Origin: Aurelia coerulea
Lineage: Eukaryota > Cnidaria > Scyphozoa > Semaeostomeae > Ulmaridae
Assembly (NCBI GenBank): GCA_039566865.1
Contig: CM076960.1
Span: 5,084,001-5,148,000, forward strand
Length of the DNA stretch: 64,000 bases
Reading direction: 5' to 3'
The notes below the pieces were generated by a model. That model was not told where the DNA came from and did no database searches. It was given only the letters and a program-made list of their open reading frames with translations. The translations under genes were made by a program, and so were the position numbers. Shown here piece by piece: positions 36,301-47,670 of this stretch; position 1 is the first letter of the stretch; the number at the start of each line of letters is the position of its first letter.

Positions 36301-39300
36301 TTTTTATTTTCAAGGCATATTAAAGAACATCTGAAGACTGAATATGGCTTCACAGATGAACAAGCAGAAAATTATTTAAAGGTTCACTATATAATATTAT
36401 GGTTTATCATAACTTTCTTCCTTTGTCAAACTCAAGCTTTTCTGAATCATATAGTGATTTCTTCGTTCTCAAACTCTTAAGCTTTCCTGTTTACAGCAGA
36501 CAATGTTAGGAATCAATCTCTTTTAGATCCATGTGATTGGGGGGGGGGGGGTTATTCTCATAGAACGTGGAAACCAAACTGTTTTATTTGTAACTGAAAT
36601 GACAATATAGTTCATGAATATTGCACCTTTTGAAGCACTATTTTGGCTCTAACAAAGAGTAGATTAATCTTAGAAGACTAAATTAAAGGCTGAGGCATGT
36701 GATGACAATCATGTTGACTTTATTCATTTAATTGATATTCCATGTTATTGGTAAATCCATGTATTATGACATTCCAATTAGAAGACACAAATCAGGTTAA
36801 TATAGTTGACTTAAAACACCTTTTATTAATTTTTGAATGTTTCAAACCAATCATAGTTCATCTTCAGCATATCTACATACATGCGGTATGAGGCAGATTT
36901 ACACACAAAGAAAAATTAAAGTAATTTTAGGTAAACATGTGTGAGTTACAGTACATGACTTATTGCATAGTTTTGAAATGGCTTTGAATTTGTGGTAATT
37001 TATGCTTTCTACTCAGAACTGATGAGAAATGACCACACAATTAATTTGTCCCCCCAATACCACTTAAATTAATTTTTTTGACCTTTAGGTAGCTCTTAAT
37101 ATGTAAAACTCAAAATTTTATGAGAAATCACAAGAAATTTGTTTTGTCTAAAATTCAATACTTTGTAAAATATTATTGCTCAAAACATGTTTTATCACAG
37201 GGCAATTTCATTGTCTCTCCCACAAAAGAATGAAATAACAAGCATGCATGAAAATTATTTGATCTTTCATGCAAATACATAAAAATGAAATTTAAGATCA
37301 GTGACGTAGTCAAATTTTGGTGATTTTTTAGGAGTTTCACTTTTCTTTGGGTCACCAGGGTATGAATTTATGATACATCTACTGTACATTTACAAGAGGG
37401 ATATATGCATATATTATGAGTTTCAAAATGTCAAAAAGTGAACTAAAACTTCCCATTTTGACCTACTAAAGTAATTTGTGAGCCCTTTTCGTTTACTTAT
37501 TTAACTAAGCCACCCTAAACATTGGGCATCTCCTAAGCCAATGGGTATAGCTTCCTAGCTAAGTTAACTACCTCCATGACGTTTTTTGTCTGTTTTTTAT
37601 TCATCTAAAATATTACAATACATGTTACATCTACATCCTACTATACTTTTCTAATTACTGTACGATTATATAACACTACAGGGACAATACCACAGGTAGC
37701 AAAAGACAATGACCATCCCTGTGGCCATTAACATAAAGACATGCAGATGGATTAAAAATTAAGTTAACAACTACAAAAGCTACGAATATGATTAATTAAT
37801 GTTAAATACTAGAATCTGTTTCACATTGGATGTCAGGCCAGCATAGGCGCATTATGCCGAACAACAGGAAGCCCAGACGAGAGAACCACAGCGACAGCAG
37901 TTGCTACCACAACTGATCCCTCCCCAGAGTCCCCACCGCCTAACACACTACGCATATGCTGTCTGGTCAGGGTTTCTGATTCTGATTGCCAGTGTCATTA
38001 ATCTGAGATGTCTTTTTGTCTGTGTTGCCTTTAAAAGCTCCATTTTTCCCTTCTTAGCAATATGATGCACAAACACAGTTCTTTGTAATGCATGATTATG
38101 ACAATAACACAAAATTAGATGGATTAGAATTATTAAAGTCGATGACGCATCACCACGATGAAGATGAAACTACTGGTAAGTAATATTATCATCTTAAACA
38201 CACAGAATAAGACCTTCAAAGAAAATTATATGGCAAGCAGCCATTGCTGAGATCTTTACTATGGCAAGCCACAATGAGGGTCAAATTCAAAACTTTGGCA
38301 TTTCTCCAAATTTTGAAATAATTTCTAGCGACGATGAATAACTGTGTATTGCAGTATTGGGAACAGGTCGTGAAATTTTTTTTGAAATATTCATGCTCCT
38401 CTTATCGATTTATATTTTGGTGAAGGGTAGTAAAATCGTCCAAAAGGGGCCTAAAATCCAAACAAGTGGCCTAAAATCTGATACTTTACATTTCCCGGTT
38501 GGTTGTCAGTTCCATATGATTGATTTAGGGCGTGTCACGTGTCAATTTTGTTAGCCAGTAAGGATCTAGTGCCTATCTTAGGGATGGCACTTTCATCTTC
38601 CCAAAGGGATTACACGTGCTAAAGCATGTAAAAGGCATTGCTGTAAGGCAGAAAATTTAGTCGTGATTTTAGGCCTGTTTTGGGGATTTCTTTAAGTGGA
38701 TTTCTTGAACAAATCCCTTATAATTTCAGAACAGAGTGGTCAGTTTCAAGCAGGTAAACTTTAAGATTCATTTGAATATCTCCACAATTAGATATAGAAG
38801 AAGGTGAGAAGAAGGTGAAGTTGCGGTTTTTAGCGCCAAGCGCTGGGATCGCAGAAGTAGAATAGCCCTAATTGAGTCCTCGACCACTTGTCATGACGCT
38901 CAAGTGGTGGGGCCCTACCGGGTATCAAACCCTGTCCGCGTGACTGTTCTGGCTGCAATGTCAGAGGATTACACCACTGCGCCATAACACCTTCAAGAAG
39001 AGGGCCTAACTACGTAAAATTCTATTACAGTTTTCTTTGAATTAAATGGTTTGAAAGGAACTTAAGGTACTTTGCTGTAAATCTGCAGCAGAAATTCATT
39101 GATAGCTTGATTAGTTTCAAAATGGCAGCATTTATTATACCTGAGGCTATGACATCATCAAATTTCTAAATCCTAAACCAGAAAACCTATAGATTTCTGC
39201 TTGTCACCATATTGTAGGCCTTCATAAACTATGGTTTTCTTGAAGTTTATATAATTTTTCCTCCATTGGTTTAGGATTTACCATAATTAAAATTTTTTTC

Positions 39301-40736
39301 AAATTTTCCATGAATTTTTTCAAAAATATCAAAATTGCCACCATTTTGAAAAAATCAAGATATCAAAAAATGTCCGTGGCAGATTTACGGCAAAGTACCA
39401 TAAGTTCCTTTCAAGCCATTCAATGCAAAGAAAAATGTTATGGAATTTTACACCCACCTTTTTAAAGATATGAAAGATTAAGAGCCCTATGCTCAATTAG
39501 ATGATATATCTGCCAGTGTAATTGCTGTGATATCCAGGAGCAGCGACCTTTCAATAGGGGACTGTTTTATTGACCCATCCGGCACTATTCAGCAGAGCTT
39601 GAAAAAAATAGGGCCCACTGTGACCGCTACTAGGTGAAAAAAGAAGTAAACGTTTTTCCAAGTCTGTAGTTAGTAGCTACTCATCAGTTTCTTTAAAACC
39701 AGCTATCATTGTGTAAACTGCGTTCACACGATGCCGGCACATTTGAAAACGGTGAGAAATGGACGGTAGCAAAATTTGCGCTGGCGTTCACACGATACCG
39801 GGAAAATACCGTCTTCAAAATGTGTTCCATTTTCAAATCTACCGTTCAAATCTCGCAGTATCTTTAATGAACAAGCAGTCTTCAATATGGTCTAAAGTCG
39901 ATTCGATACCTTGGTGCTAAACTTTAGAATACATTACCCATGGAACTCCGAAATGCTCCATCAAAAATATCATTCAGAACAATACTGAAAGTTTTCTTAT
40001 TGAACAAAGTCAACCGATGATTCTGAGCTATTTTGATAGTGCCACCATTTCTGTTAATCTATATGAAAGAAATGCTCAAATATTTAAATTCATCTAAATT
40101 GTTCTGATAATATTTTAGGATAGGGGAGGAGGAGGGGGCTCTCTCCTCGATTTGTTTACCGATTGAGAGTGCTCATCCTCTAAGTAATTCCCAAAATACA
40201 ATTTATTTATTTAGCCGCTCTTTGTATTTTGCATTTGTATATCGTATTAATTTTCTGTATCATTGTGTTCATTTTCTCTAACAATTATCTTTGTAGTTTA
40301 GTTATTCGTATGTATGTTAGGACAAACATTGTAGCTATGTAGTGGAATTTAAAATATGAAAACTGAAACTGAATGCAGCGGCAAACTCTTTACCAATTTT
40401 TATGGGGAGGGGGGAGCCAACGCATTGTCTATTTATATTATTTTCAATCGAAAGATCTGTGTTCTAACCACGGGAGGGCGATTGCACCCCCCCCCCAAGT
40501 GCCGGTCACTGCTTCAACAGTCTCTCTTCTTTGTTTCAGGTGATCACCACGACAACACAGATCAAACAGACACACTCGTAGAGTTCGTAGATATGGTTAT
40601 GAAAGATCAAGACCTCAATGACGATGGTTTTATTGATTACCCAGAATACATCAGTTATTACACTAAATTTGATAAAGATCAGGCGGCCCCTGGCACAGCA
40701 GGTGAAGCCCCTCAAGCCCCTGCCCCAAGTTCGTGA
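33370..40736 (+). CDS. MCFD2: MCFD2-like secreted EF-hand protein, 4 exons
   Basis: Exons 33370-33554, 36315-36381, 38058-38175 and 40540-40736 join in phase to give 188 aa. MCFD2 is a lumenal Ca2+-binding cargo adaptor that works with LMAN1/ERGIC-53 in ER-to-Golgi export. The N-terminus (residues 1 to about 28) is a hydrophobic signal peptide, followed by a Gln-rich linker (QQQNEGQPQAQQEAHHEQQQQ spans about residues 30-50). Exon 2 gives HIKEHLKTEYGF, matching the family's EHI.EHL segment. EF-hand loop 1 is residues 97-108 (DYDNNTKLDGLE; Thr replaces the usual Gly at loop position 6). Loop 2 is residues 148-159 (DLNDDGFIDYPE). An Ala/Pro-rich tail ends in PAPSS and a TGA stop. The Gln-rich linker and the C-terminal tail are not in the human protein as I recall it. 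The related CGREF1 family is the main alternative. Confidence 0.88.
33785..34266 (+). pseudogene. CR1/L2-like retrotransposon C-terminal fragment
   Basis: Two overlapping frames read VRPTVEYA..., VWDPYAKKNIDQVERVQRRA, SVTDMLQQLNWRSL and then, after a frameshift near 34010, FIPRTIREWNLLP. These match the C-terminal end of CR1/L2-type RT ORFs. It lies in MCFD2 intron 1 in the sense orientation. Confidence 0.85.
35282..35584. mobile_element. TIR element packed with CCTTGTA motifs (303 bp)
   Basis: CCTGTACGAAAATACAAGG and its near complement form the ends. Inside, CCTTGTA or its complement TACAAGG occurs more than ten times at irregular spacing. No clear TSD or coding sequence. It lies in MCFD2 intron 1. 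Confidence 0.75.
37570..37840 (-). repeat. dispersed retroelement 3' tail (inverted copy of 13190-13505)
   Basis: Read on the minus strand it matches the block at 13190-13505 with moderate divergence (TGGTATTGTCCC, TAATTAGAAAAG variants, TGTAATATTTT). It lies in MCFD2 intron 2. Confidence 0.6.
38550..39590. repeat. relative of the satellite-carrying element, single unit
   Basis: 38590-38770 matches one unit of the 145-bp array (CCCAAAGGGATTACACGTGC, GTCGTGATTTTAGGCC, CTTATAATTTCAGAACAG). 39430-39590 matches the right end of the element at 43162-45073 (GATATCCAGGAGCAG, GACCCATCCGG). The left end is missing or too diverged. It lies in MCFD2 intron 3. Confidence 0.7.
38811..38997 (-). repeat. 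tRNA-derived SINE, copy 2
   Basis: Same family as 779-964. Box A TGGCGCAGTGG is at 38974-38984 and box B GGTTTGATACC at 38921-38931 on the minus strand, with the same non-tRNA body. It is inserted within the region related to the satellite-bearing element. Confidence 0.87.
40170..40377 (+). repeat. retroelement 3' tail, second copy
   Basis: Shares CAATTTATTTATTTAG, TATCTTTGTAGTTTAGTTAT, GTGGAATTTAAAATAT and a GAAACTGAA tail with 27715-27912. It lies in MCFD2 intron 3. Confidence 0.7.
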
Positions 40737-40803
40737 TCCTCCAATCCGCGAACGATGATAGGCGTCAAATCTTTGTGAAAGGCAGTAGTGTGGATGGTTA
40801 TTA

Positions 40804-40964
40804 AGGCTGACTTCCAGTCAGTGGAATTTTCCGAGCGGGTGGAATTTCTATTGTATGCGAGAGAAAAAGTCGCTCTGGAATTGAACGGAAAGTTACGGCT
40901 GAGCGACCTTTTATTGTCTAAAATTCCGCCCGCTCGGAAAATTCTACTGACTGGAAATTAGCCA
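40804..40964. mobile_element. short TIR element with TTA flanks (161 bp)
   Basis: The arms CCAGTCAGTGGAATTTTCCG and complement pair for about 45 bp. TTA lies at 40801-40803 and 40965-40967. A TWA-type target would fit PIF/Harbinger, but a TA target is also possible. It lies 67 bp past the MCFD2 stop codon and so may be in its 3' UTR. Confidence 0.7.
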
Positions 40965-41522
40965 TTACGCATTTCTTTGTGTTGAATACCCTGTGGACCT
41001 AAAAGAACCTCAGATGTCTGAAAATAGACCTTCTAAAATAGAGTCTGAATCGAACGATGTTTTGATGTAACCTCACTACATCAGGATCCTCTAGTTACGC
41101 TCATCTTATTGAGTTGAATTGTTGTTATTGTTGTCGCTCTACTGAGGGCCTTATAACCATAGAGCTGTAAAGCAAGCTCTGTTGACCGAATTGCCATCAT
41201 CAAGTCAAAGAGCACAGGGAAACGAGAGTCTCCAGGTAATAAGTCTATGTTTTAATGTTCATAATAGTGATAGAGGTTCTGATGCCATTCAATCGAACTA
41301 GATCGAACCCTTCCGTGTAAAAATTTCGCTCGATTCAGGCTCTTTTTAGAATAGCTAAAAGGTCTATTCGTTATGCGAAAAATACTGGAGAAATTGGAAT
41401 AAATCGAAGTTTGGTTGATAAACGAAAGACTGAAGTATTTTTCAGATTTTTCTTCTATTTTTCTGAGCAATGTAAATACATGTAAAATTGGATTTATTAA
41501 AGCTCCTTTACTTCAAAGTGTT

Positions 41523-41614
41523 AGCCTGCGTGCAGACTTTACTTTCCGCTGCGAAGGAGAGCCAAGGCGGATCCCTCTCCTTCGCAGTGGAAAGTAAAGT
41601 CTGCATGCAGGCTA
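41523..41614. repeat. compact palindrome
   Basis: AGCCTGCGTGCAGACTTTAC and its complement flank a CGAAGGAGAG core; the arms are about 40 bp. No TSD was resolved. Confidence 0.8.
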
Positions 41615-41936
41615 TCAAAGTGTGTGAAAAACGAAGAAGTAATCTCCCATTTAGAGCAACATGCCAATACATATTGAAGGCTTGGAACGTCATCTTTACC
41701 AACAGTATCAAATCATATGCATTGTTGCTTTCATGAAAATTTGTTTCTTAATTCTTGAGAGAAATGAAGTATTTGGTTGAGGGCATTGTTTACATTTTGA
41801 TAAAAGGTTTTAGGCCTCTTTTCATACGTTTTGAAGTTACGATATTTTGTAAATTTGATTTTACCTATATCTTGAAGGCTCGGATAAACGTAACCAAAGC
41901 TGCCCAAATACTTCAGCTTTTCGGGTATCAACCATA

Positions 41937-42471
41937 GACTTATGACATTTCGTCCCTTGTTTCCCTGCGTTCTTTGATTTGCAGATATCACTTGCTCAGT
42001 AGGGACTCATTTCATTACTCTTATAAAGTGTAGCCACTTTAGGCCAATATGGTGTGGATCCGTATTGACCAATCAAATTGCTAGAAATTAGTTTTCAACC
42101 AATAAGGAGGCGCTATTTAGACTGTTGTTGTTGTTGCGTAAAAAACGAATGATTCGGGAAAGAGTTCTCGTAGCTGTGATAGATCTATTTTCTTCCTAAA
42201 GAGGGAGATTACTACTTGAAAGGTATGTATTTTGCGATGATTAGGTTCGTAAAACATTATTCTTTGTACTACAAGTTTGCTTTTCAATGTTGAAGCTCTT
42301 TAAACCAGAAATTGAAGCGATTTTGTTGAGTGTACGAGAACTCCCGCTAGTTTAGGCCATTTTGACACAGGGGGCCCATTTTATAAGAGTAATGAAATGA
42401 GTCCCTTATTGAGCAAGTGATATCTGCAAATCAAAGAACGCAGGGAAACAAGGGACGAAATGTCATAAGTC
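41937..42471. mobile_element. TA-flanked TIR element, ~105-bp TIRs (535 bp)
   Basis: GACTTATGACATTTCGTCCC and complement form the ends, with TA at 41935-41936 and 42472-42473. The inverted arms continue through TTTGATTTGCAGATATCACTT. A diverged relative of one end appears near 58830-58935. Confidence 0.85.
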
Positions 42472-42660
42472 TATATCGACCACACTTTCATTGATTCCAA
42501 TACCTCAAATATTTTCTGCATGACGAATTTTCAAACATGTGAAATTCTTGATGGTAGCTTGAAACGAACTTTGGCTCCTTTGCTATGGTTCTCTTGTGGC
42601 TATTTTCAATATCTTGACGACTCTTTTCAAAATATTTTCATGGAATGTTTTGGATAAAAT

Positions 42661-42991
42661 CATGGGCAATAATGCACCGTTTAGGTGGCCTATATTATGA
42701 TCAAAATTGTAGTTTTACTCACTGCGTTGTTTCTCTTCCATAAGATTGCAAGTAAAGCTTGATAATGTTGCTACTCCTTCATTCTTCTCTCATCACAAAT
42801 GCCGCCAATATGCAAATACAGTTGAAATGGTTGGAGCTCGAAGAACGAAGAAGTAGAACGAAGAGAAGAACGAAGGAGTAGCAACATTATCAAGCTTTAC
42901 TTGCAATCTTATGGAAGAGAAACAACGTAATGAGTAAAAATACAATTTTGATCATAATGTAGGCCACATCAACGGTGCATTATTGCCCATG
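42661..42991. mobile_element. TIR element with CATGGGCAATAATGCACCG ends
   Basis: Arms of about 130 bp are inverted (GTTGTTTCTCTTCCATAAGA and complement; TGATAATGTTGCTACTCCTTC and complement) around a GAAGAACGAAG-rich spacer. TSD not resolved. Confidence 0.78.
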
Positions 42992-43161
42992 GGAAAATGG
43001 TGTAATTTATTAGAAAACTATAGTTTGCATCGGTCTGTAAGATGGTGAAAAGCAGAAATCTGGCGCTTTTCTGGATTTTGTAAAAACTAGGTGAAAAATA
43101 GAAATGCTGTAATTTGGAAAAAATCAAGAAAATAGTCAAGATGTCGAATATTGCCACAATA

Positions 43162-45073
43162 CCGGACGAGTAAAGAAAAATACAATCCTCGTTTGAATGG
43201 CCACTGCCTCCTGGATATCAAATCGACAACATTGGCAAACATCATTTGATGATGGACACTCTTTGAAATTCATTTTAAGATTCACCTGACTGGAATCGGC
43301 CATCGGCCACTCCGTTCTGAAATTATCAAAGATTTCTCAAGAAAGCCACTTCAAACAACCTTTAAACGTGCCTAAAATCACTGACAAATTTTCCCAATAT
43401 TTTTACCCTGCAGCAATGACTTAGCACGTGGTATCCTATTGAAAGGATAAAATTGCCGGAACGATGTCGCTGTGCTCCTAGGTACTGCAAATTCTCCCAA
43501 AGAGACAACACGTGCTAAAGCACTCATAATTCATGTAAAGCAGAAAATATGGTCGTGATTTTGAAGGTTTATTATGGTTTTGAAGGTTTCTGGAAGAGGC
43601 TTTCTTGAGAAAATCTGTGCTCCCAAGCATTGGAAATTCTCCCAAAGAGATAACACATGCTAAAGCACTCATAATTCATGTAAAGCAGAAAATATGGTCG
43701 TGATTTTGAAGGTTTATTATGGTTTTGAAGGTTTCTGGAAGGGGCTTTCTTGAGAAAATCTATGATCCCAGGTATTGGAAGTTCTCCCAAAGAGACAACA
43801 CGTGCTAAATCACTCATAATTCATGTAAAGCAGAAAATATGGTCGTGATTTTGAAGGTTTATTATGGTTTTGAAGGTTTCTGGAAGGGGCTTTCTTGAGA
43901 AAATCTATGCTCCCAGGTATTGGAAATTCTCCCAAAGAGACAACACGTGCTAAATCACTCATAATTCATGTAAAGCAGAAAATATGGTCGTGATTTTGAA
44001 GGTTTATTATGGTTTTGAAGGTTTCTGGAAGGGGCTTTCTTGAGAAAATCTATGCTCCCAGGTATTGGAAATTCTCTCAAAGAGACAACACGTGCTAAAT
44101 CACTCATAATTCATGTAAAGCAGAAAATATGGTCGTGATTTTGAAGGTTTATTATGGTTTTGAAGGTTTCTGGAAGGGGCTTTCTTGAGAAAATCTATGC
44201 TCCCAGGTATTGGAAATTCTCCCAAAGAGACAACACGTGCTAAATCACTCATAATTCATGTAAAGCAGAAAATATGGTCGTGATTTTGAAGGTTTATTAT
44301 GGTTTTGAAGGTTTCTGGAAGGGGCTTTCTTGAGAAAATCTATGCTCCCAGGTATTGGAAATTCTCCCAAAGAGACAACACGTGCTAAATCACTCATAAT
44401 TCATGTAAAGCAGAAAATATGGTCGTGATTTTGAAGGTTTATTATGGTTTTGAAGGTTTCTGGAAGGGGCTTTCTTGAGAAAATCTATGCTCCCAGGTAT
44501 TGGAAATTCTCCCAAAGAGACAACACGTGCTAAATCACTCATAATTCATGTAAAGCAGAAAATATGGTCGTGATTTTGAAGGTTTATTATGGTTTTGAAG
44601 GTTTCTGGAAGGGGCTTTCTTGAGAAAATCTATGCTCCCAGGTATTGGAAATTCTCCCAAAGAGACAGCACGTGCTAAATCACTCATAATTCATGTAAAG
44701 CAGAAAATATGGTCGTGATTTTGAAGGTTTATTATGGTTTTGAAGGTTTCTGGAAGGGGCTTTCTTGAGAAAATCTATGCTCCTAGGTACTGCAAATTCT
44801 CCCAAAGAGACAACACGTGCTAAATCACTCATAATTCATGTAAAGCAGAAAATATGGTCGTGATTTTGAAGGTTTATTATGGTTTTGAAGGTTTCTGGAA
44901 GGGGCTTAAGTCTCACATAATTTCAGAACGGATCAGCCGATTTCAGTCATGTAAATTGTGGAATTTATTTGAACATGTCCACTATTGACTGATATGTTTG
45001 CCAATATTGTTTGGCTTGATATCCAGGGAGAAGTGGCCTTTCAAATGGGGATTGCGTTTTTTTGCCCATCTGG
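43162..45073. mobile_element. TA-flanked TIR element carrying an internal satellite
   Basis: The left end CCGGACGAGTAAAGAAAAA and the right end, read on the minus strand as CCAGATGGGCAAAAAAAC, continue as about 90-bp inverted repeats. Both arms contain CTCCTGGATATCAA or a close variant and AAC(A)ATTGGCAAACAT. TA lies at 43160-43161 and 45074-45075. The interior is mostly the 145-bp array at 43471-44908. It is 1,912 bp with no transposase. Confidence 0.85.
43471..44908. repeat. 145-bp tandem repeat array, about 9.9 units
   Basis: Units start at 43471, 43616, 43761, 43906, 44051, 44196, 44341, 44486, 44631 and 44776, an exact 145-bp period with no indels visible. Each unit carries CACGTGC (or a one-base variant), CATAATTCATGTAAAGC, ATGGTCGTGATTTTGAAGG and a CTTTCTTGAGAAAATC junction. 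Central units are nearly identical. The first and last units share the variant CTCCTAGGTACTGCAAATT. Confidence 0.97.
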
Positions 45074-45166
45074 TAGAATAATACCAAAGTATGTTAAGTT
45101 ACTTACAAGCCATTCAATCCAAAGAAAGATGCACTATACATTTTCACTGCCTTGTCAATGATTTAA

Positions 45167-45276
45167 AGGGAATGTAAGCATATATAAGCCTTTGATAAAA
45201 AAAATAACCTTACAAAGACAAGAGGCCGTGACAAGTGACAAGTAGCTTGAGCCACTTTTATATGCTTACATTCCCT
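45167..45276. mobile_element. TTAA-flanked MITE (110 bp)
   Basis: AGGGAATGTAAGCATATA and its complement form the ends, with TTAA at 45163-45166 and 45277-45280. TTAA targets fit piggyBac or Kolobok. Confidence 0.85.
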
Positions 45277-45900
45277 TTAACGCCTACGAATATATGATTG
45301 CAAAGAGTATTTTGAAGCAAGATTCAAACAATTGACGAATAGAAACATGATGAACACCCATACCAAACTGAGTTAAAGATCCATGACTGACCAGCATCTT
45401 TTGCGGCCCTCGAAAGAAAGGGACGTTAAACTTGGAGTCCCATGCCTGGATGCGGCATGCATAGTGGGCCTAAATTAGCTTTAAATAGCCAGAAATCCTT
45501 AATAAATTGCTGAAAGAAAATGTTACATGATGCTCACATGCAGCATACACAAATTATCGTTATGCAGTCATGAAGACACTAGACTTATTGCATCGCCATA
45601 GTTATCAGTATTGACAGTTTGGTGCAAGTCTGCCTTGGATGATTAAAAGTCAAGACTCATTGTTATAAATCTATGTGAACATGGCACCGCCACCTTAACC
45701 GTTACGAACAACAACAAAGGCCCGCAAGGGCTGCTGGTCACTCATGGATCTTGAAGCATAAAAGACAATTTATAGTAGATTTGATACCTGTTTCGTGGTA
45801 AAGTCTGTTCGCTCAACTTATTGACCATTCTCCGGTCATGGTCTGATTGATAAGCCACTATATAGTATGCAAAGCATTTGCTCTCTTTCATTTAAATTTA

Positions 45901-46644
45901 CAGGGTTTCCAAAGAGACATTTGCGCCGTTTGGATGGTTGCTGCGGAGTCGGTTGCTGCGGAGTCGCCATCACTCTGATTTTCCCGCTTTTATAATTTTT
46001 CAGTTGAAGCGATTTCAACTTTGAGTTTGAGACCTTGTTTGCCTAAACCTGATTAGTAATTGCTGATTTATGAAGCAAGAAAGTCAAAATTACTGGTTGC
46101 CTTAAAACCAGAGGATTTAATATTCTCCATACGTCAGTATCAAAGAAATTGAGTGAAGAAACGTACCTAGCCTAGCCTGAGATTACCAATAAGACGAAAT
46201 ATATCCAAGATGACAAGAAGTGGTTTTGTGCAGCAGAATGGCTGCAGGCCGTGGCATACGTCCATCAGTTATTTTGCTTCTCGGAGGTCATTGAATCCTT
46301 TTCAACCAACAATATTGCTTTCTAAAGGCTTCCTGGTACATATTCTCGAGGTTTTTGGTCATTTGTGACCAGATGACACGTTTCGTGGTAAGAAAATGAA
46401 ATTAAGGTCCATTTGATGCTAAATTTCGAGTTGTGAGGAATAAAATCCATTGGTTTTGAATCAACCAGTGATCTTGACTTTCTTCTCCATTAATCAGCAA
46501 CTGCTTATCAGATTTACTCAAAACTTGGTATCAAATCCTAAATTGAAGTCTCTTCTTTTGACCAATCTGAAAAATGTGAATATTGGATTATGACTCCTTC
46601 GCTATAACTAGTCAAACGATGTACGTGCTTTTGGGACGCCCCCG
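45901..46644. mobile_element. decayed CAGGGTGTCCC-family element
   Basis: The left end CAGGGTTTCCAAAGAGACAT with TA before it and the right end near 46644 (CTTTTGGGACGCC) match the family at 17096, 21080 and 48968. The right TA is lost. Inner landmarks GATTTATGAAGCAAGAAAGT and CCATCAGTTATTTTGCTTCT are shared. Confidence 0.75.
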
Positions 46645-47164
46645 AAGATGCAAGAAAGATCCATTGTGATCTATATCTCCTCGAAAAAGGGACTGCAAAA
46701 TGCTTGCCAATGTGACCTCGGAGACATGAAGCACACAGAATTGATCAACGCTGTGGTTATTGTTTCTAGGCTGGTCGATTAGTTGAGGGAATAGACTGTA
46801 GATAGAGTTTTATCATCTGATCGAATAACAAATATCTGCAAAGCCTGAGAGAATTATTTAAGACGAGCGAGAATTAGCCTATACGTTCCAATATCCTTGC
46901 AGAAAACCAATCGTGCACTTTTGGATACCTGAAGGGAAGAACCTATTGCGGGAAGGAAATTTCGCATTTTTCGTGTTTTTGGCCCAAATTCACGAAAGTT
47001 CATTCTGCGAAATTCTTCAAATATGAAATTTGCGAAACTTTCTTCCAACGAAATTTCCCAAACTGTACATTGAAACATTTACTTAATGTTTATTTTGTGG
47101 CATGTCTTCATAAAATGCAAAAAAAATTCAATATGACCTTGAAAAACATAAACCATTTCGAATG

Positions 47165-47670
47165 TTACGATAGGATCCGCTACTTTTTGTTGACACCTAG
47201 TACAAAGCTATTATCGATTGCAGACGAAAAGGGAATGCTATGCCTGTTTGGTCAAGTCATAAACGAAAACCCAGGTTGCTAGCTGGCTCATTGTGCATTC
47301 CAGAAATAATTTTTACGAGCAAATATCAGCATATATCGAAATTTGAAAGATATCTAAACTTCTACCGCAGGCATTTTATTTGTTTGGTTCAGAAGCTCAG
47401 CAGTAAGTGTTTTAATCACTCCCAAAAAATAGGAGAATTGAACCGCCTGTCAATCCGCTACTGAACCAAAAAAATAAAATGCGCGAGGCAGGAGTTTAGA
47501 GATAACATTCTTTTTTGGATAAAAACCACTTCTGGAATGCATAACGAGCGAGCTGGCTACCTGCGTTTCAGGGCAACTTTGGCGGCTTGCTTTGTTTTTG
47601 TTTATAAATTGACCTACCAGGCATTGAATTCCGTTTGTCTGCAATCGCTAATCGCTTTGTACTTGCAGAA
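47165..47670. mobile_element. decayed foldback (MULE-like family), copy 4
   Basis: GACACCTAGTACAAAGC... and the inverted GCAATCGCTAATCGCTTTGTAC belong to the family at 7278, 29796 and 30374. The outer ends are too diverged for a TSD call. Confidence 0.6.

Noticed and set aside
43572..43817. ORFs through the 145-bp array
   Set aside because: They repeat the unit in translation; 145 is not a multiple of three, so the frame changes in every unit.
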